Assembly (NCBI RefSeq): GCF_900109175.1
Contig: NZ_FNZE01000013.1
Location: 87,591 to 151,590, forward strand
Length of the DNA: 64,000 nt
From: Pseudomonas linyingensis
Lineage (GTDB): Bacteria; Pseudomonadota; Gammaproteobacteria; Pseudomonadales; Pseudomonadaceae
Direction of reading: 5' to 3'
In this document: piece after piece, positions 1 to 9,055 of the stretch
How positions within the stretch are numbered: the first letter of the stretch is position 1
Layout: every line of letters begins with the position of its first letter
The notes under the pieces: model-generated
Databases searched by the model: none
What the model was told of the DNA's origin: nothing
What the model saw: only the letters and a program-made list of their open reading frames with translations
Made by a program: the position numbers and the translations under genes

Positions 1-1114
1 TGACTTCGCTCTCGTCGATGAACAGCGCCAGCTCGCCCGGCTCGGTGAAGTCGGTCTGCGCAGTGAACAGGCTGATCGAGGCCAGGCGCTCGTCGTTGTC
101 GCGGGCCATGGCGGCGGCGGCGATCGCCAGCAGGGTGCCGCCGAGGCAGTAGCCGGTGGCATGCACCTTGTGGTCGGGCACGATGGCGTTGATCGCCTCG
201 AGAGCGGCGAAGAAGCCGAGCTCAAGGTACTCGTCCATGCCCAGGTCGGCGTCTTCGGCATTCGGGTTCTTCCAGGACAGGCAGAACACCGTATGGCCCT
301 GGTCGACCAGGTACTTGACCAGCGAGTTGTGCGGCGACAGGTCGAGAATGTAGTACTTCATGATCCACGCCGGCACGATGAGGATCGGCTCGGGGTGGAC
401 GGTCTCGGTGGTCGGGGTGTACTGGATCAGTTCGATCAGGCGGTTCTTCAGCACCACCTTGCCGGGCGTCACCGCCACGTCGCGACCGACCACGAAGTTC
501 TCGGTGCCGGCCGGCGGTTTGCCGGCGGCCATGCGCTCGAAGTCCTCGAGGGCGTGGAGCATGCCGCGCACCAGGTTAGCGCCGCCGCTCTCGACGGTGC
601 GCTGCAGCACCGCCGGGTTGCTCGGCAGGTAGTTGCCGGGCGAGAAGATGTCGAGCATCTGGCGGGCGGCAAAGGCCACCACGTCCTCATGATGCCGGGA
701 TACGCCGCGCACGCCGTGGGTCGCCGCGTGCCACCACTCCTGGCCGAGCAGGAAGGATTGGTGCATCAGGTTGAACGGCCAGTTGTGCCATTCGTTGGCG
801 GCAAAGCGCTTGTCCCGGCGCGGCGGCTCGACGCATTCGTGCGCCGGGCAGTCCGGAGTGGCCAGGGTGACCTCGCGCAGATACTGGGTCAGCCGGTGGG
901 TCTGCTCCAGCGACAGGTTGAACAGCTCCAGCTGCTTGCCGGGCGAGCCGGCGAGATGGCAGGACCAGTCGATCAGGGCGAGCAGCAGGGCGGTAGGCGA
1001 CACGGAGGAGCTGGCGCGGGCGATGGCGGCATGCACCTTGAGATCGAGGGGGTTGAGCGTCGGCAGGCTGGCTGGTGCCGGATAAGCCACGGGCTGTGGG
1101 GTGATCATGTTCAT
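1..1114 (-). CDS. PHA synthase-like alpha/beta hydrolase, partial at window edge
   Basis: My minus-strand translation from the ATG at 1114 gives 371 residues and runs off the left edge without a stop. A GGAG ribosome site lies 7-10 bases upstream. The N-terminal half has the PhaC pattern (Asn-Glu-Trp-His, then Trp-Pro-Phe-Asn). A lipase-type box GYCLGG, Cys as nucleophile, lies near residues 315-320 (DNA about 150-170). Such enzymes polymerise hydroxyacyl-CoA into polyhydroxyalkanoate granules. The catalytic Asp and His would lie outside the window. The sequence looks closer to class I-type synthases than to the medium-chain PhaC1/PhaC2 pair of pseudomonads, but that is an impression. Plus-strand reading frames here are shadows. 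Confidence 0.8.
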   Translation of the reverse strand, partial: MNMITPQPVAYPAPASLPTLNPLDLKVHAAIARASSSVSPTALLLALIDWSCHLAGSPGKQLELFNLSLEQTHRLTQYLREVTLATPDCPAHECVEPPRRDKRFAANEWHNWPFNLMHQSFLLGQEWWHAATHGVRGVSRHHEDVVAFAARQMLDIFSPGNYLPSNPAVLQRTVESGGANLVRGMLHALEDFERMAAGKPPAGTENFVVGRDVAVTPGKVVLKNRLIELIQYTPTTETVHPEPILIVPAWIMKYYILDLSPHNSLVKYLVDQGHTVFCLSWKNPNAEDADLGMDEYLELGFFAALEAINAIVPDHKVHATGYCLGGTLLAIAAAAMARDNDERLASISLFTAQTDFTEPGELALFIDESEV

Positions 1115-1357
1115 CTACTACTCCTTGCTTGACGCACAAAAAAACGCACGGCTCTGCAGCGTGTCGATCACGACCGCCCTGACACTGTCATCCAGAAGCC
1201 GGGAGAAGGGGAGTGACCAAACGCCGCTGCCGCTGGGCATGCGAGTCCGCCCCTGCGCAGCCGGTGCCACTGGGAAGCATAGCTCGGCTTGCGCGGGTTC
1301 ATGGGCGAGCTGCCGACCGGTACAGGGGCCGCTGCAGGCTGGTCGAGGGTTTGCCGG

Positions 1358-2809
1358 TCAAGGCTGGCCGTCCAGGGGGGAAGCGGGCAGGGGCGGCAGA
1401 AAGTCCCGGTCGGGGTTGTAGTCGGGCTTGAGGAAGCGGGCAAGATCCTGCAGGTCCTCCGGGCTGAGGGTGCCAGAGGCCTGTTTCAGGCGCAGGTGGT
1501 CGATGATGTAGTCGTAGCGCGCGTTGTTGTAGTTGCGCACCGAGTCGTACAGCTGGCGCTGGGCGTCCAGCACGTCGACGATGTTGCGGGTGCCGACCTC
1601 GTAGCCGAGTTCGGTGGCTTCCAGGGCGCTCTGGTTGGAGACGATCGCCTGCTTGCGCGCCTGGACCTGGGCCACGTCGGTGTTCATCGCGCGGTGGAAG
1701 TTGCGGGTGTCCTGGATCACCAGGCGGCGCAGGCCCTCGCGCTGGTGCTCGGTCTGGGTCAGGCGCTGGTACGACTCGCGCACCTGCGAGCTGGTCAGAC
1801 CGCCGCTGTACAGCGGGATGTTCAGCTCGAGGCCGATGCTTTGGCGTTCGACATCGCCGCCGATCCGGCTGATCTCGCCGACCCGGCTGGCAAAGGCGGT
1901 ATTGGTGTAGCCGAGACGGTCGTTGTCGCCACGCTCGTACCTGGCGACCAGGTCCAGGGTAGGGGCATGGCCGGCCTTGCGCTGGCGCAGGGTCTGCTCG
2001 GCTCCGCTGACGGCGAACTGGCTGGCCTGCAGCTCGAGGTTCTTCTGCATCGCGGTGTCGACCCAGACCTTGGCGTCATTCGGCATTGGCGGGGCGACCG
2101 GCAGGGTGTGGCGGATACCTTCGACGAAGCTGTAGTCGCGCGCGGTCAGGGTGGCCAGCGCCTGGAAGGCGTCCTCCACATCACGTTCGGCACCGATGCG
2201 GTTGGCCCGCGCGGTGTCGTGGCTGGCCTGGGCCTCGAGCAGTTCGGTACGGTCCGAGAGGCCGACCTCGAAGCGCGCGGTGGCCTGCTCGAAGTGGCGC
2301 TGCAGGGCGGCTTCCTCGGCCCGGGTGGCGGCCAGGGTATCCTGGGCGCGTAGCACGGCGAAGTAGGTCTGGGCACTCTGCAGGATCAGGTTCTGCTCGA
2401 TGGCCGCCAGTTGCAGTCCCGCCTGTTCGCTGATGGCCTTGGCCGCCTGCAGCTGAAACCAGCGGTCGGCGCGGAACAGCGCCTGACTGAGGCTGGCCTG
2501 GTACAGCGGCCCGCTGCGCCCGAAACTGACCGCTGGCTCGTCCAGCTCGGTCTGGATGTCGCTGACGCTGGCACCGCCGTTGAGCTGCGGCAGCAGGCCG
2601 GCGCGTGCCTGCGGTACCCCTTCCTGGCGCGCCAGGTAGTCGGCGCGGGCGGCCGCCAGGTCGGCATTGTTCTCCAGCGCCTGCTGGTAGACGCCGATCA
2701 GGTCGGTGCGGGTCGAGAGCGCTGTCGGCTCGGCCAGCAGCAGGTCGGGGACGCCTGCGAGCGCAATCGCCAGGGCAAGTCTGCGCAGAATGCCGGGTGT
2801 CCTGTTCAA
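1358..2809 (-). CDS. TolC-family outer membrane channel
   Basis: About 483 residues of the TolC/OEP fold: two repeated halves of amphipathic helices, with typical phrases such as QALFRADRWFQLQAAK, GLSDRTELLEAQA and EVGTRNIVDVLDAQRQLYDS. It would form the outer-membrane duct for the ABC exporter encoded just upstream in the same direction. I place the start at a TTG at 2809 because AAGGAGT stands five bases before it and the next residues form a signal peptide (Arg-Arg, then a Leu/Ala core, then LLLAEP). An upstream ATG at 2848 would add 13 residues but lacks a ribosome site. It is the last gene of the operon. Family is certain; cargo is unknown. Confidence 0.88.
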   Translation of the reverse strand: MNRTPGILRRLALAIALAGVPDLLLAEPTALSTRTDLIGVYQQALENNADLAAARADYLARQEGVPQARAGLLPQLNGGASVSDIQTELDEPAVSFGRSGPLYQASLSQALFRADRWFQLQAAKAISEQAGLQLAAIEQNLILQSAQTYFAVLRAQDTLAATRAEEAALQRHFEQATARFEVGLSDRTELLEAQASHDTARANRIGAERDVEDAFQALATLTARDYSFVEGIRHTLPVAPPMPNDAKVWVDTAMQKNLELQASQFAVSGAEQTLRQRKAGHAPTLDLVARYERGDNDRLGYTNTAFASRVGEISRIGGDVERQSIGLELNIPLYSGGLTSSQVRESYQRLTQTEHQREGLRRLVIQDTRNFHRAMNTDVAQVQARKQAIVSNQSALEATELGYEVGTRNIVDVLDAQRQLYDSVRNYNNARYDYIIDHLRLKQASGTLSPEDLQDLARFLKPDYNPDRDFLPPLPASPLDGQP

Positions 2810-2860
2810 AGCGTGACTCCTTGTGCGGTAGTGGGTGGCGCGCGTCATGCCAAGTATCCG

Positions 2861-3988
2861 TTACTGCAGTGATTTGCGCAGGCGCGCCAGGGCGCCGACG
2901 AAGAATGCCGTGCCGATCACCGCCAGGGCCAGCAGCTGTGGCCAGACGATGTTGGCGCCGGCGCCGCGAAACAGGATGGCCTGTGCCAGTTCGACGAAGT
3001 GGGTGGTCGGCGCCACCAGCATCACGTTCTGCACCAGCTCGGGCATGCTCTCGCGGGGAGTGGTGCCGCCGGAGAGGATCTGCAGCGGCATCAGCACCAG
3101 GATGGTCAGCAGGCCCAGCTGCGGCATGGAGCGGGCCACGGTGCCGAAGAAGATGCCCATCGAAGTGACCACGAACAGGTGCAGGGCGGCGGCGCCGGTG
3201 AACAGCAGCAACGAGCCCTGCAGCGGGATGTCCAGCCAGCCCTCGACCACGAAGCGCAGGGAGAAGGCCGTCGCCGACAGTACCACCAGCCCCATCGACC
3301 AGACCTTGCCGAGCATGATCTCGAACGGGGTGACCGGCATCACCAGCAGGTGCTCGATGGTGCCGTGTTCGCGCTCGCGGATCAGCGCCGCGCCGGTGAG
3401 GATGATCGCCAGGATGGTGATCTGGTTGATCACCTCGTTCACCGCACCGAACCAGGCGCGGGTCAGGTTGGGGTTGAAGGCGGTGCGCACCACCGCCTCG
3501 ATCGGCAAAACCTCGTTGCTGCGATAGCGTCTGGCGAACTCGGCGGTCTCGGTGGCGATGATCTGCTGGATATGCCCGGCGCCGGTGAAGGCCTGGCTGA
3601 CCTGGGTGGCGTCGACGTTGAGCTGGATGGTCGGCAGGCGGCCGGCCAGCAGATCCTCCTGGAAGCCGGGCGGGATGTTCAGGGTGAAGGTGTACAGGCC
3701 GGCATCCATGCCGCTGTCCATCTGCGCCAGGTCGATGGCGGCGGGCTGGATGAAGTAGGGCAGCTGGAAGGCGTTGACGATGCGCCGCGAGAGCTGCGAC
3801 TGGTCTTCGTCGACCACCGCGATGCTGGCGCGGTGCGGGGCCTCCGGTATGGCGGTGGCGCTGGAGTAGACCGCCATGGTGAACGACCAGACGATCAGGA
3901 TCAGCAGCGCCGGATCGCGGTACAGGCTGCGCAGCTCCTTGAGGCCGAGCTGCAGGATGTTGGCGAGCTTGCGACGGCCGGCGCTCAT
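2861..3988 (-). CDS. ABC-2 type permease (YhhJ-like)
   Basis: A 375-residue inner-membrane protein of the ABC-2 permease family. It has one N-terminal transmembrane helix after the amphipathic start, a long periplasmic stretch (about 50-190) and five hydrophobic helices in the C-terminal half. The typical EREHGTIEHLLVMPVTP segment lies near residue 205. It starts one base after the stop of the RbbA-like gene, with GGAGAAA as ribosome site, so the two are probably co-translated. In the yhiI-rbbA-yhhJ arrangement this protein pairs with the permease half of the fused ABC protein. The transported substrate cannot be read from sequence. Confidence 0.88.
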   Translation of the reverse strand: MSAGRRKLANILQLGLKELRSLYRDPALLILIVWSFTMAVYSSATAIPEAPHRASIAVVDEDQSQLSRRIVNAFQLPYFIQPAAIDLAQMDSGMDAGLYTFTLNIPPGFQEDLLAGRLPTIQLNVDATQVSQAFTGAGHIQQIIATETAEFARRYRSNEVLPIEAVVRTAFNPNLTRAWFGAVNEVINQITILAIILTGAALIREREHGTIEHLLVMPVTPFEIMLGKVWSMGLVVLSATAFSLRFVVEGWLDIPLQGSLLLFTGAAALHLFVVTSMGIFFGTVARSMPQLGLLTILVLMPLQILSGGTTPRESMPELVQNVMLVAPTTHFVELAQAILFRGAGANIVWPQLLALAVIGTAFFVGALARLRKSLQ

Positions 3989-3989
3989 G

Positions 3990-6734
3990 TCATTTCTCCT
4001 GCTTGCGCAGGCCGGCGACGCTGAGCAGGGTCAGCACCGGGATGGTCAGCAGCATGGGGATGAAATACGGGTAGAGATCGGCCAGGTTGAGCGCCTTGGA
4101 GAACACCCCGCGGCTGATGATCAGGAAATGGCTGGTGGGGTACAGCTGGCCGATGAAGGCGCTGGCGCCCTCCAGTGCCGACACCGGGTGGGTCAGTCCG
4201 GAGAACTGGATGGCCGGCAGCAGGGTGGCGATGGTGGTGCCGAAGATGGCGGCGATCTGGCTGTTGAGGATCGACGACATCAGCAGGCCCAGCCCCGTGG
4301 CACAGGCGATGTAGAGCAGGGCGCCGAAGGTCAGGGTGAGCAGGCTGCCCTTGACCGGGATGGCGAAGACGACCACCGCCAGCAGCACCATCATGGCGAA
4401 GTTGACCATGCCGAGGGCGATGTAGGGCAGCTGCTTGCCGATCAGGAACTCCAGGCGGGTGGTCGGGGTGACGTAGAAGTTGGTGATCGAGCCCAGTTCC
4501 TTCTCGCGCACCACGCCGAGGGCGGTGAGCATCGCCGGGATCATCATCAGTAGCAGCGGGATCATCGCCGGCATCATCGCCGGCAGGCTCTGCACGTCGG
4601 GGTTGTAGCGGTAGCGGATGGCGACCTCGGCAGGCGAGAGTTGCTCATCCACGCCGGACTCGCGGGCCAGCTGTTGCAGGTAGCTGAGGTGCAGGCCCTG
4701 CACGTAGCCTTTGACCGTGTCGGCGCGCATCGGCATGGCGCCGTCGATCCAGAAGGCCACCTGCGGGGTGTCGCCGCGCTTGAGGTCGCGGGCGAAGCCG
4801 GGCGGGATCTCCACCGCCAGGCTGATGTCGCCGCTGCGCAGGCGCTGGTCCAGCTCGGCATGGCTGGAGAGCGGCGCCTTCTCGATGAAGTAGCGCGAGC
4901 CGCTGATGTTCTGCAGGTAACTCTGGCTGGTGGTGGTCTGGTCGCGGTCGAGCACCGCGTAGCTCAGGTTCTCCACGTCGAAGCTGATGCCGTAGCCCAT
5001 GATGATCATCAACATGACCGTGCCGAGCATGGCCATGGTGGCGCGGATCGGGTCGCGGCGCAGCTCCATGGACTCGCGGCGGCTGTAGCTGAGGAGGCGG
5101 CGCAGGCTGAAGCGCGATTTCAGGTCCGCGCTGCCGCGCGGCTGCGCACCGGTCTCGGTGGCGGAGACGGGCGAACTGGCCGCTACCGGCAGGTCGGTGT
5201 CGCTCTGCGCGGCCGCCTCCTCGAGATAGGCGATGAAGGTGGCTTCCAGACTCGGCAGGCCGCGCTTGTCCATCAGCGCCTGCGGCGTGTCGCTGTCCAG
5301 CACCCGGCCGGCGTGCATCAGCGAGATACGGTCGCAGCGCAGCGCCTCGTTCATGAAGTGGGTGGAGATGAAGATGGTCACGCCGTCCTCGCGCGACAGC
5401 TGGACCAGCAGCTCCCAGAAGCCGTCGCGAGCCACCGGGTCGACCCCGGAGGTGGGTTCGTCGAGGATCAGGATCTCCGGATTGTGGATCACCGCCACCG
5501 CCAGCGACAGGCGCTGGCGCACGCCCAGCGGCAGGCTGGTGGGCAGGCTGTCGGCGTCGTGGCTCAGACCGAAGCGCGCGAGCATCGCCTCGATGCGTGT
5601 CGCGCGGTGCTCGGCGGGGATATGGAACAGGCGGGCGTGCAGGTCGAGGTTCTGCAGCACCGTCAGTTCGCTGTACAGCGAGAAGGCCTGGGACATGTAG
5701 CCGACCCGCTGGCGAGTCTGCATGTCGTGCGGGTCGACCGGCTTGCCGAACAGCAGGGCTTCGCCCTCGCTGGCCGGCAGCAGGCCGGTGAGCATCTTCA
5801 TGGTGGTCGACTTGCCGCAGCCATTGGAGCCGAGAAAGCCGAAGATCTCCCCACGTTCGATGCGAAAGTTCACCCGGTCCACCGCGACGAAATCGCCAAA
5901 GCGCATGCTCAGGCCGTGGGCCTCGATGGCGAAGCTATCGTTGTGCTGGCGCGGTGGAATCACCAGTTCGCGGTGCAGGCGGCGTTTGGCTTCCGGCAGC
6001 AGGCGGATGAAGGCCTCTTCCAGGCTGGCGCTGGCGGTGCGCTTCAGCAGTTCGGCCGGGGTGCCGGTGGCGAGGATGCGTCCGTCGTCCATCGCCACCA
6101 GGTGGTCGAAGCGCTGCGCCTCGTCCATGTAGGCGGTGGCCACCAGCACGCTCATCTGCGGTCGCTCGGCGCGGATGCGCTCGATCAGCTCCCAGAACTG
6201 GTTGCGCGACAGCGGATCGACGCCGGTGGTCGGTTCGTCGAGGATCAGCAGGTCGGGGTCGTGGATCAGCGCACAGCACAGGCCGAGCTTCTGCTTCATG
6301 CCGCCGGACAGCTTGCCGGCCGGGCGGTCGAGGAACGGATGCAGGCCGGTGCTACGGGTCAGTTCGTCGATGCGCCAGCGCCGCTCGGCGGCGTCCTGGC
6401 CGAACAGGCGGGCGAAGAACTCGAGGTTCTCGAACACCGTCAGGGTAGGGTAGAGGTTCTTGCCCAGTCCCTGCGGCATGTAGGCGATGCGCGGACAGAC
6501 GTCGCGGCGATGGCGGCGCGAGGCCATGTCGCCATCCAGCACCTGCACCGTGCCTTCCTGCAGCTGCCGGGCGCCGGCCACCAGCGCCAGCAGGCTGGAC
6601 TTGCCGACACCGTCCGGGCCGATCAGGCCGACCATGCAGCGGGCCGGGACCTCGAGGCTGACACCGTCGAGCGCGCGGGTCTTGCCGTAGGTCAGGCCGA
6701 CGCTGTCCAGCCGGGCGACGCTTGCCTCAGTCAT
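3990..6734 (-). CDS. RbbA-like fused ABC transporter: two ATPase domains plus permease
   Basis: About 914 residues. Domain 1 has Walker A GPDGVGKS at 39-46, signature LSGGMKQ and Walker [14 protein letters not shown]. Domain 2 has Walker [10 protein letters not shown] near 300 and Walker [14 protein letters not shown]. The C-terminal third (about 550-914) is an ABC-2 permease with a periplasmic loop and five or more helices. The second signature reads LPLGVRQ instead of LSGGQ, so the two ATP sites are probably unequal. The ATG at 6734 overlaps the stop of the HlyD gene as ATGA, which decides this start over a longer one at 6773. The architecture matches E. coli RbbA/YhiH. The family is secure; a ribosome-linked role is not implied. 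Confidence 0.88.
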   Translation of the reverse strand: MTEASVARLDSVGLTYGKTRALDGVSLEVPARCMVGLIGPDGVGKSSLLALVAGARQLQEGTVQVLDGDMASRRHRRDVCPRIAYMPQGLGKNLYPTLTVFENLEFFARLFGQDAAERRWRIDELTRSTGLHPFLDRPAGKLSGGMKQKLGLCCALIHDPDLLILDEPTTGVDPLSRNQFWELIERIRAERPQMSVLVATAYMDEAQRFDHLVAMDDGRILATGTPAELLKRTASASLEEAFIRLLPEAKRRLHRELVIPPRQHNDSFAIEAHGLSMRFGDFVAVDRVNFRIERGEIFGFLGSNGCGKSTTMKMLTGLLPASEGEALLFGKPVDPHDMQTRQRVGYMSQAFSLYSELTVLQNLDLHARLFHIPAEHRATRIEAMLARFGLSHDADSLPTSLPLGVRQRLSLAVAVIHNPEILILDEPTSGVDPVARDGFWELLVQLSREDGVTIFISTHFMNEALRCDRISLMHAGRVLDSDTPQALMDKRGLPSLEATFIAYLEEAAAQSDTDLPVAASSPVSATETGAQPRGSADLKSRFSLRRLLSYSRRESMELRRDPIRATMAMLGTVMLMIIMGYGISFDVENLSYAVLDRDQTTTSQSYLQNISGSRYFIEKAPLSSHAELDQRLRSGDISLAVEIPPGFARDLKRGDTPQVAFWIDGAMPMRADTVKGYVQGLHLSYLQQLARESGVDEQLSPAEVAIRYRYNPDVQSLPAMMPAMIPLLLMMIPAMLTALGVVREKELGSITNFYVTPTTRLEFLIGKQLPYIALGMVNFAMMVLLAVVVFAIPVKGSLLTLTFGALLYIACATGLGLLMSSILNSQIAAIFGTTIATLLPAIQFSGLTHPVSALEGASAFIGQLYPTSHFLIISRGVFSKALNLADLYPYFIPMLLTIPVLTLLSVAGLRKQEK

Positions 6735-7804
6735 TGGCCGACAATCACGTTCAACTGCAGGTCGGCGGGCCACTGGGCCTCAGGATCGAGCTTGAGGTAG
6801 GCCATGCCGGGCAGGCCGGTCTTCACCTGCTCCTTATGTTTGCGCAGCAGCTCCGGGTCGATGCGCGCCTTGACGCGGAACATCATCTTCTCCCGCTCGC
6901 TGGCGGTTTCCACGGTCTTGGGGGTGAACTGGGCGACGCTGGCGACGTAGCTGACCCTGGCAGGGATGACGAACTGCGGCGCGGCATCCAGCACCACGCG
7001 CACCTCGCTGCCCAGCGCCACCAGGCCGGCCTGGCGCTCGGGGAGGAAGAAGGTCATGTAGACGTCGGCCAGGTCGACCAGGTTGAGTACCTTGCCGCCA
7101 GCGCCGAGCACCTCGCCGACCTGTGCTATGCGGTACTGCACGCGGGCCACGCGGTCGGTCTTCAGCGCACTGTCGTCGATGTCGGCCTGCAGGCGGGCCA
7201 CGGTCGCCTGCGCCGCCTCGACGGCGGACTCGGCTTCGATCACCTGGGATCTGGCCGCCTCGATGGCGGCCTGGTCGGAGAGCACCTTGGCGCGCGAGGC
7301 GCTGAGCGCGGCCTGGGCGCCCAGGCGAGCCGCCAGATCGTCGTCGAGCTGCTGTCGGGACACGGCATTGCGCTGCACCAGCGTCGCGGTACGCTGGTGG
7401 CGTTTCTCTGCAGCAGTCAGCTCGGCCTGGCGCTGCAGCACCACTGCCTCGGAGGTGGCCTGCTCGCTTTCGCGCTGCGCGACCATGGCGCGGGCGGTGA
7501 GGATGGCATTCTGCGCCTGGCGCACCTGAGCCTCGGCCTGGCGCAGCTGGGCTTGCAGAACCTCGGTGTCCATGCGTGCGAGGATCTGCTCCGGCTGGAC
7601 GAAGTCGCCCTCGGCGACGTTGATCGCGACGATGCGCCCGGCCGACTTGGTCGCCACGTCGATCTCGGTGGCCTCGATGCGCCCGTTGCCACTGACGAAG
7701 CCAGCGCCGAGGCCCTTGGGCTGCAAGCCCTGCCAGACCAGCCAGCCTCCGGCTGCCAGCACCGCCAGCAGTGCGCCGCGGCCAATCCATTTCTGCTGTT
7801 TCAT
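6731..7804 (-). CDS. HlyD-family periplasmic adaptor (YhiI-like)
   Basis: About 357 residues. A single N-terminal membrane anchor is followed by a biotinyl-lipoyl half motif ([20 protein letters not shown]), a long alpha-helical hairpin (about 95-215) and a beta-barrel region. This is the membrane fusion component linking the inner-membrane ABC proteins to the TolC channel of the same operon. I chose the ATG at 7804 because CAGGA lies eight bases upstream; an ATG at 7813 is possible. It is the first gene of the four-gene minus-strand export operon and overlaps the next gene as ATGA. Confidence 0.87.
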   Translation of the reverse strand: MKQQKWIGRGALLAVLAAGGWLVWQGLQPKGLGAGFVSGNGRIEATEIDVATKSAGRIVAINVAEGDFVQPEQILARMDTEVLQAQLRQAEAQVRQAQNAILTARAMVAQRESEQATSEAVVLQRQAELTAAEKRHQRTATLVQRNAVSRQQLDDDLAARLGAQAALSASRAKVLSDQAAIEAARSQVIEAESAVEAAQATVARLQADIDDSALKTDRVARVQYRIAQVGEVLGAGGKVLNLVDLADVYMTFFLPERQAGLVALGSEVRVVLDAAPQFVIPARVSYVASVAQFTPKTVETASEREKMMFRVKARIDPELLRKHKEQVKTGLPGMAYLKLDPEAQWPADLQLNVIVGQ

Positions 7805-7936
7805 GCTGTGCATCCTGTCAGTGAGCGGTTCCCTGCACGATGGCGGCCGGGAAAACCCATCCCGTAGTCGGTCAGTGCAAAGGGCGCGAACGCCCCGGTT
7901 GCCGGCGCGGCGTCAAGAAGCTGGAAGTTGCGGCAA

Positions 7937-8701
7937 TCATCGCCTTCTGCTCCAGAGTTGCCAGGATAGCCGCACATCGTCGAGCACCGGCACCATGGCC
8001 AGGACCAGCAGCAGGGCGGCCAGCGGCACGGTGGAAATGAAGCCGAAATGCTGGAAGCCGAAGGCGCCAGCGATGCCGCCGACGAAGAAGCTGCCGACCA
8101 GCAGACAGTTGATTCGCAGGCGCTCGCGATTGGCGCGCACCGATGGCTGGCCCGGGCGGTCGTGGCGGTTGAGGTAGAGCGCCTTGCCCAGCTCGATGCC
8201 GATGTCGGTGACCATCCCGGTGATGTGGGTGGTGCGGATCTCCGCGTTGGAGAGCTTGGTGATGATGGCGTTCTGCAGGCCCATGATGAAGCACAGCAGC
8301 ATCACCGTCAGCGGCACGAAGAATCCGGGCACGTCCATCAACCGCGCGCCGAGCACGCCGAAGCAGAGCAGCAGGAAGGCCTCCAGCAGCAGCGGCAGGG
8401 CGAACTGGCCATGCAACCGTCGCCGGCGCGAGAAGTTGATCAGCAGGGTGGAGGTGATCGCCCCGGCGACGAACGACAGCAGGCCGCCCAACCCGCCTAG
8501 AGCCAGGTCGATGGTACCCACGGCCAGGTTGTCGGCGACCGAGGAGAGGATGCCGGTCATGTGCGAGGTGTATTGCTGCACGGCGAGGAAGCCGCCGGCG
8601 TTGGCGGCACCGGCGATGAAGGCCAGGCACAGCCCCAACTGACGATTGCTCTGCTTCGAGCGCCGCCGATCGGTCAGGCGACGCGCGTACTTGATAGGCA
8701 T
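7937..8701 (-). CDS. YoaK family (DUF1275) membrane protein
   Basis: A protein of about 254 residues with six to seven hydrophobic helices and the family signature at the start: GAANAGGFLAVQQYTSHMTG, then a TTHITGMVTDIGIELGK segment near residue 155. Members are small inner-membrane proteins of unknown function. The ATG at 8701 is preferred because the protein then begins with a short positive stretch before the first helix; upstream in-frame sequence lacks family features. It stands alone, transcribed away from the decarboxylase gene. Confidence 0.82.
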   Translation of the reverse strand: MPIKYARRLTDRRRSKQSNRQLGLCLAFIAGAANAGGFLAVQQYTSHMTGILSSVADNLAVGTIDLALGGLGGLLSFVAGAITSTLLINFSRRRRLHGQFALPLLLEAFLLLCFGVLGARLMDVPGFFVPLTVMLLCFIMGLQNAIITKLSNAEIRTTHITGMVTDIGIELGKALYLNRHDRPGQPSVRANRERLRINCLLVGSFFVGGIAGAFGFQHFGFISTVPLAALLLVLAMVPVLDDVRLSWQLWSRRR

Positions 8702-9055
8702 GGCTCCGGTGACTCCATCCGTCCGGGCTGCGGGGTAGACGGGGCCGATTATACGACCGGACTGCGGCGAGGGGAGAATTGCTTGGCCCTGAACAAACGT
8801 CGAGGGACCGGCGACCCGCGGGGCGGACCTTATCATTCGCTATTTAACATAATGAAATTGATAAGCACACAGTTTACCTTATCCTCTCTGCATTACCGGG
8901 TCAGCCACGGGAAGGGGCCAGTCAGTGGCCTGTGCTGCCAGCCACTCACGGGTCGGCCGTGATCGCCGGTGCTTGCCGCAGGGCGCTGGCAAATCCACTG
9001 CCAGTGACTAGATTCAGGCAAGTTGCCTCAACAGGCCTTCAGCCCGGAGATCCGC
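8702..9055. promoter_or_regulatory. Intergenic region between divergent yoaK-like and decarboxylase genes
   Basis: This 354-base gap holds no convincing gene. Its centre (about 8830-8890) is AT-rich against a GC-rich background. It contains an imperfect inverted repeat, CTTATCA near 8830 and TTGATAAG near 8858, and a second CTTATC copy near 8878. The repeat could be an operator for either gene. This is an inference from composition and symmetry only. Confidence 0.4.

Noticed and set aside
161..1132. 323-residue plus-strand frame opposite the PHA synthase-like gene
   Set aside because: Low-complexity His/Gly/Arg/Leu sequence typical of the antisense of GC-rich genes; the minus strand has a recognisable protein.
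4641..6800. 719-residue plus-strand frame
   Set aside because: It is the antisense of the RbbA-like ABC gene and has no motifs.
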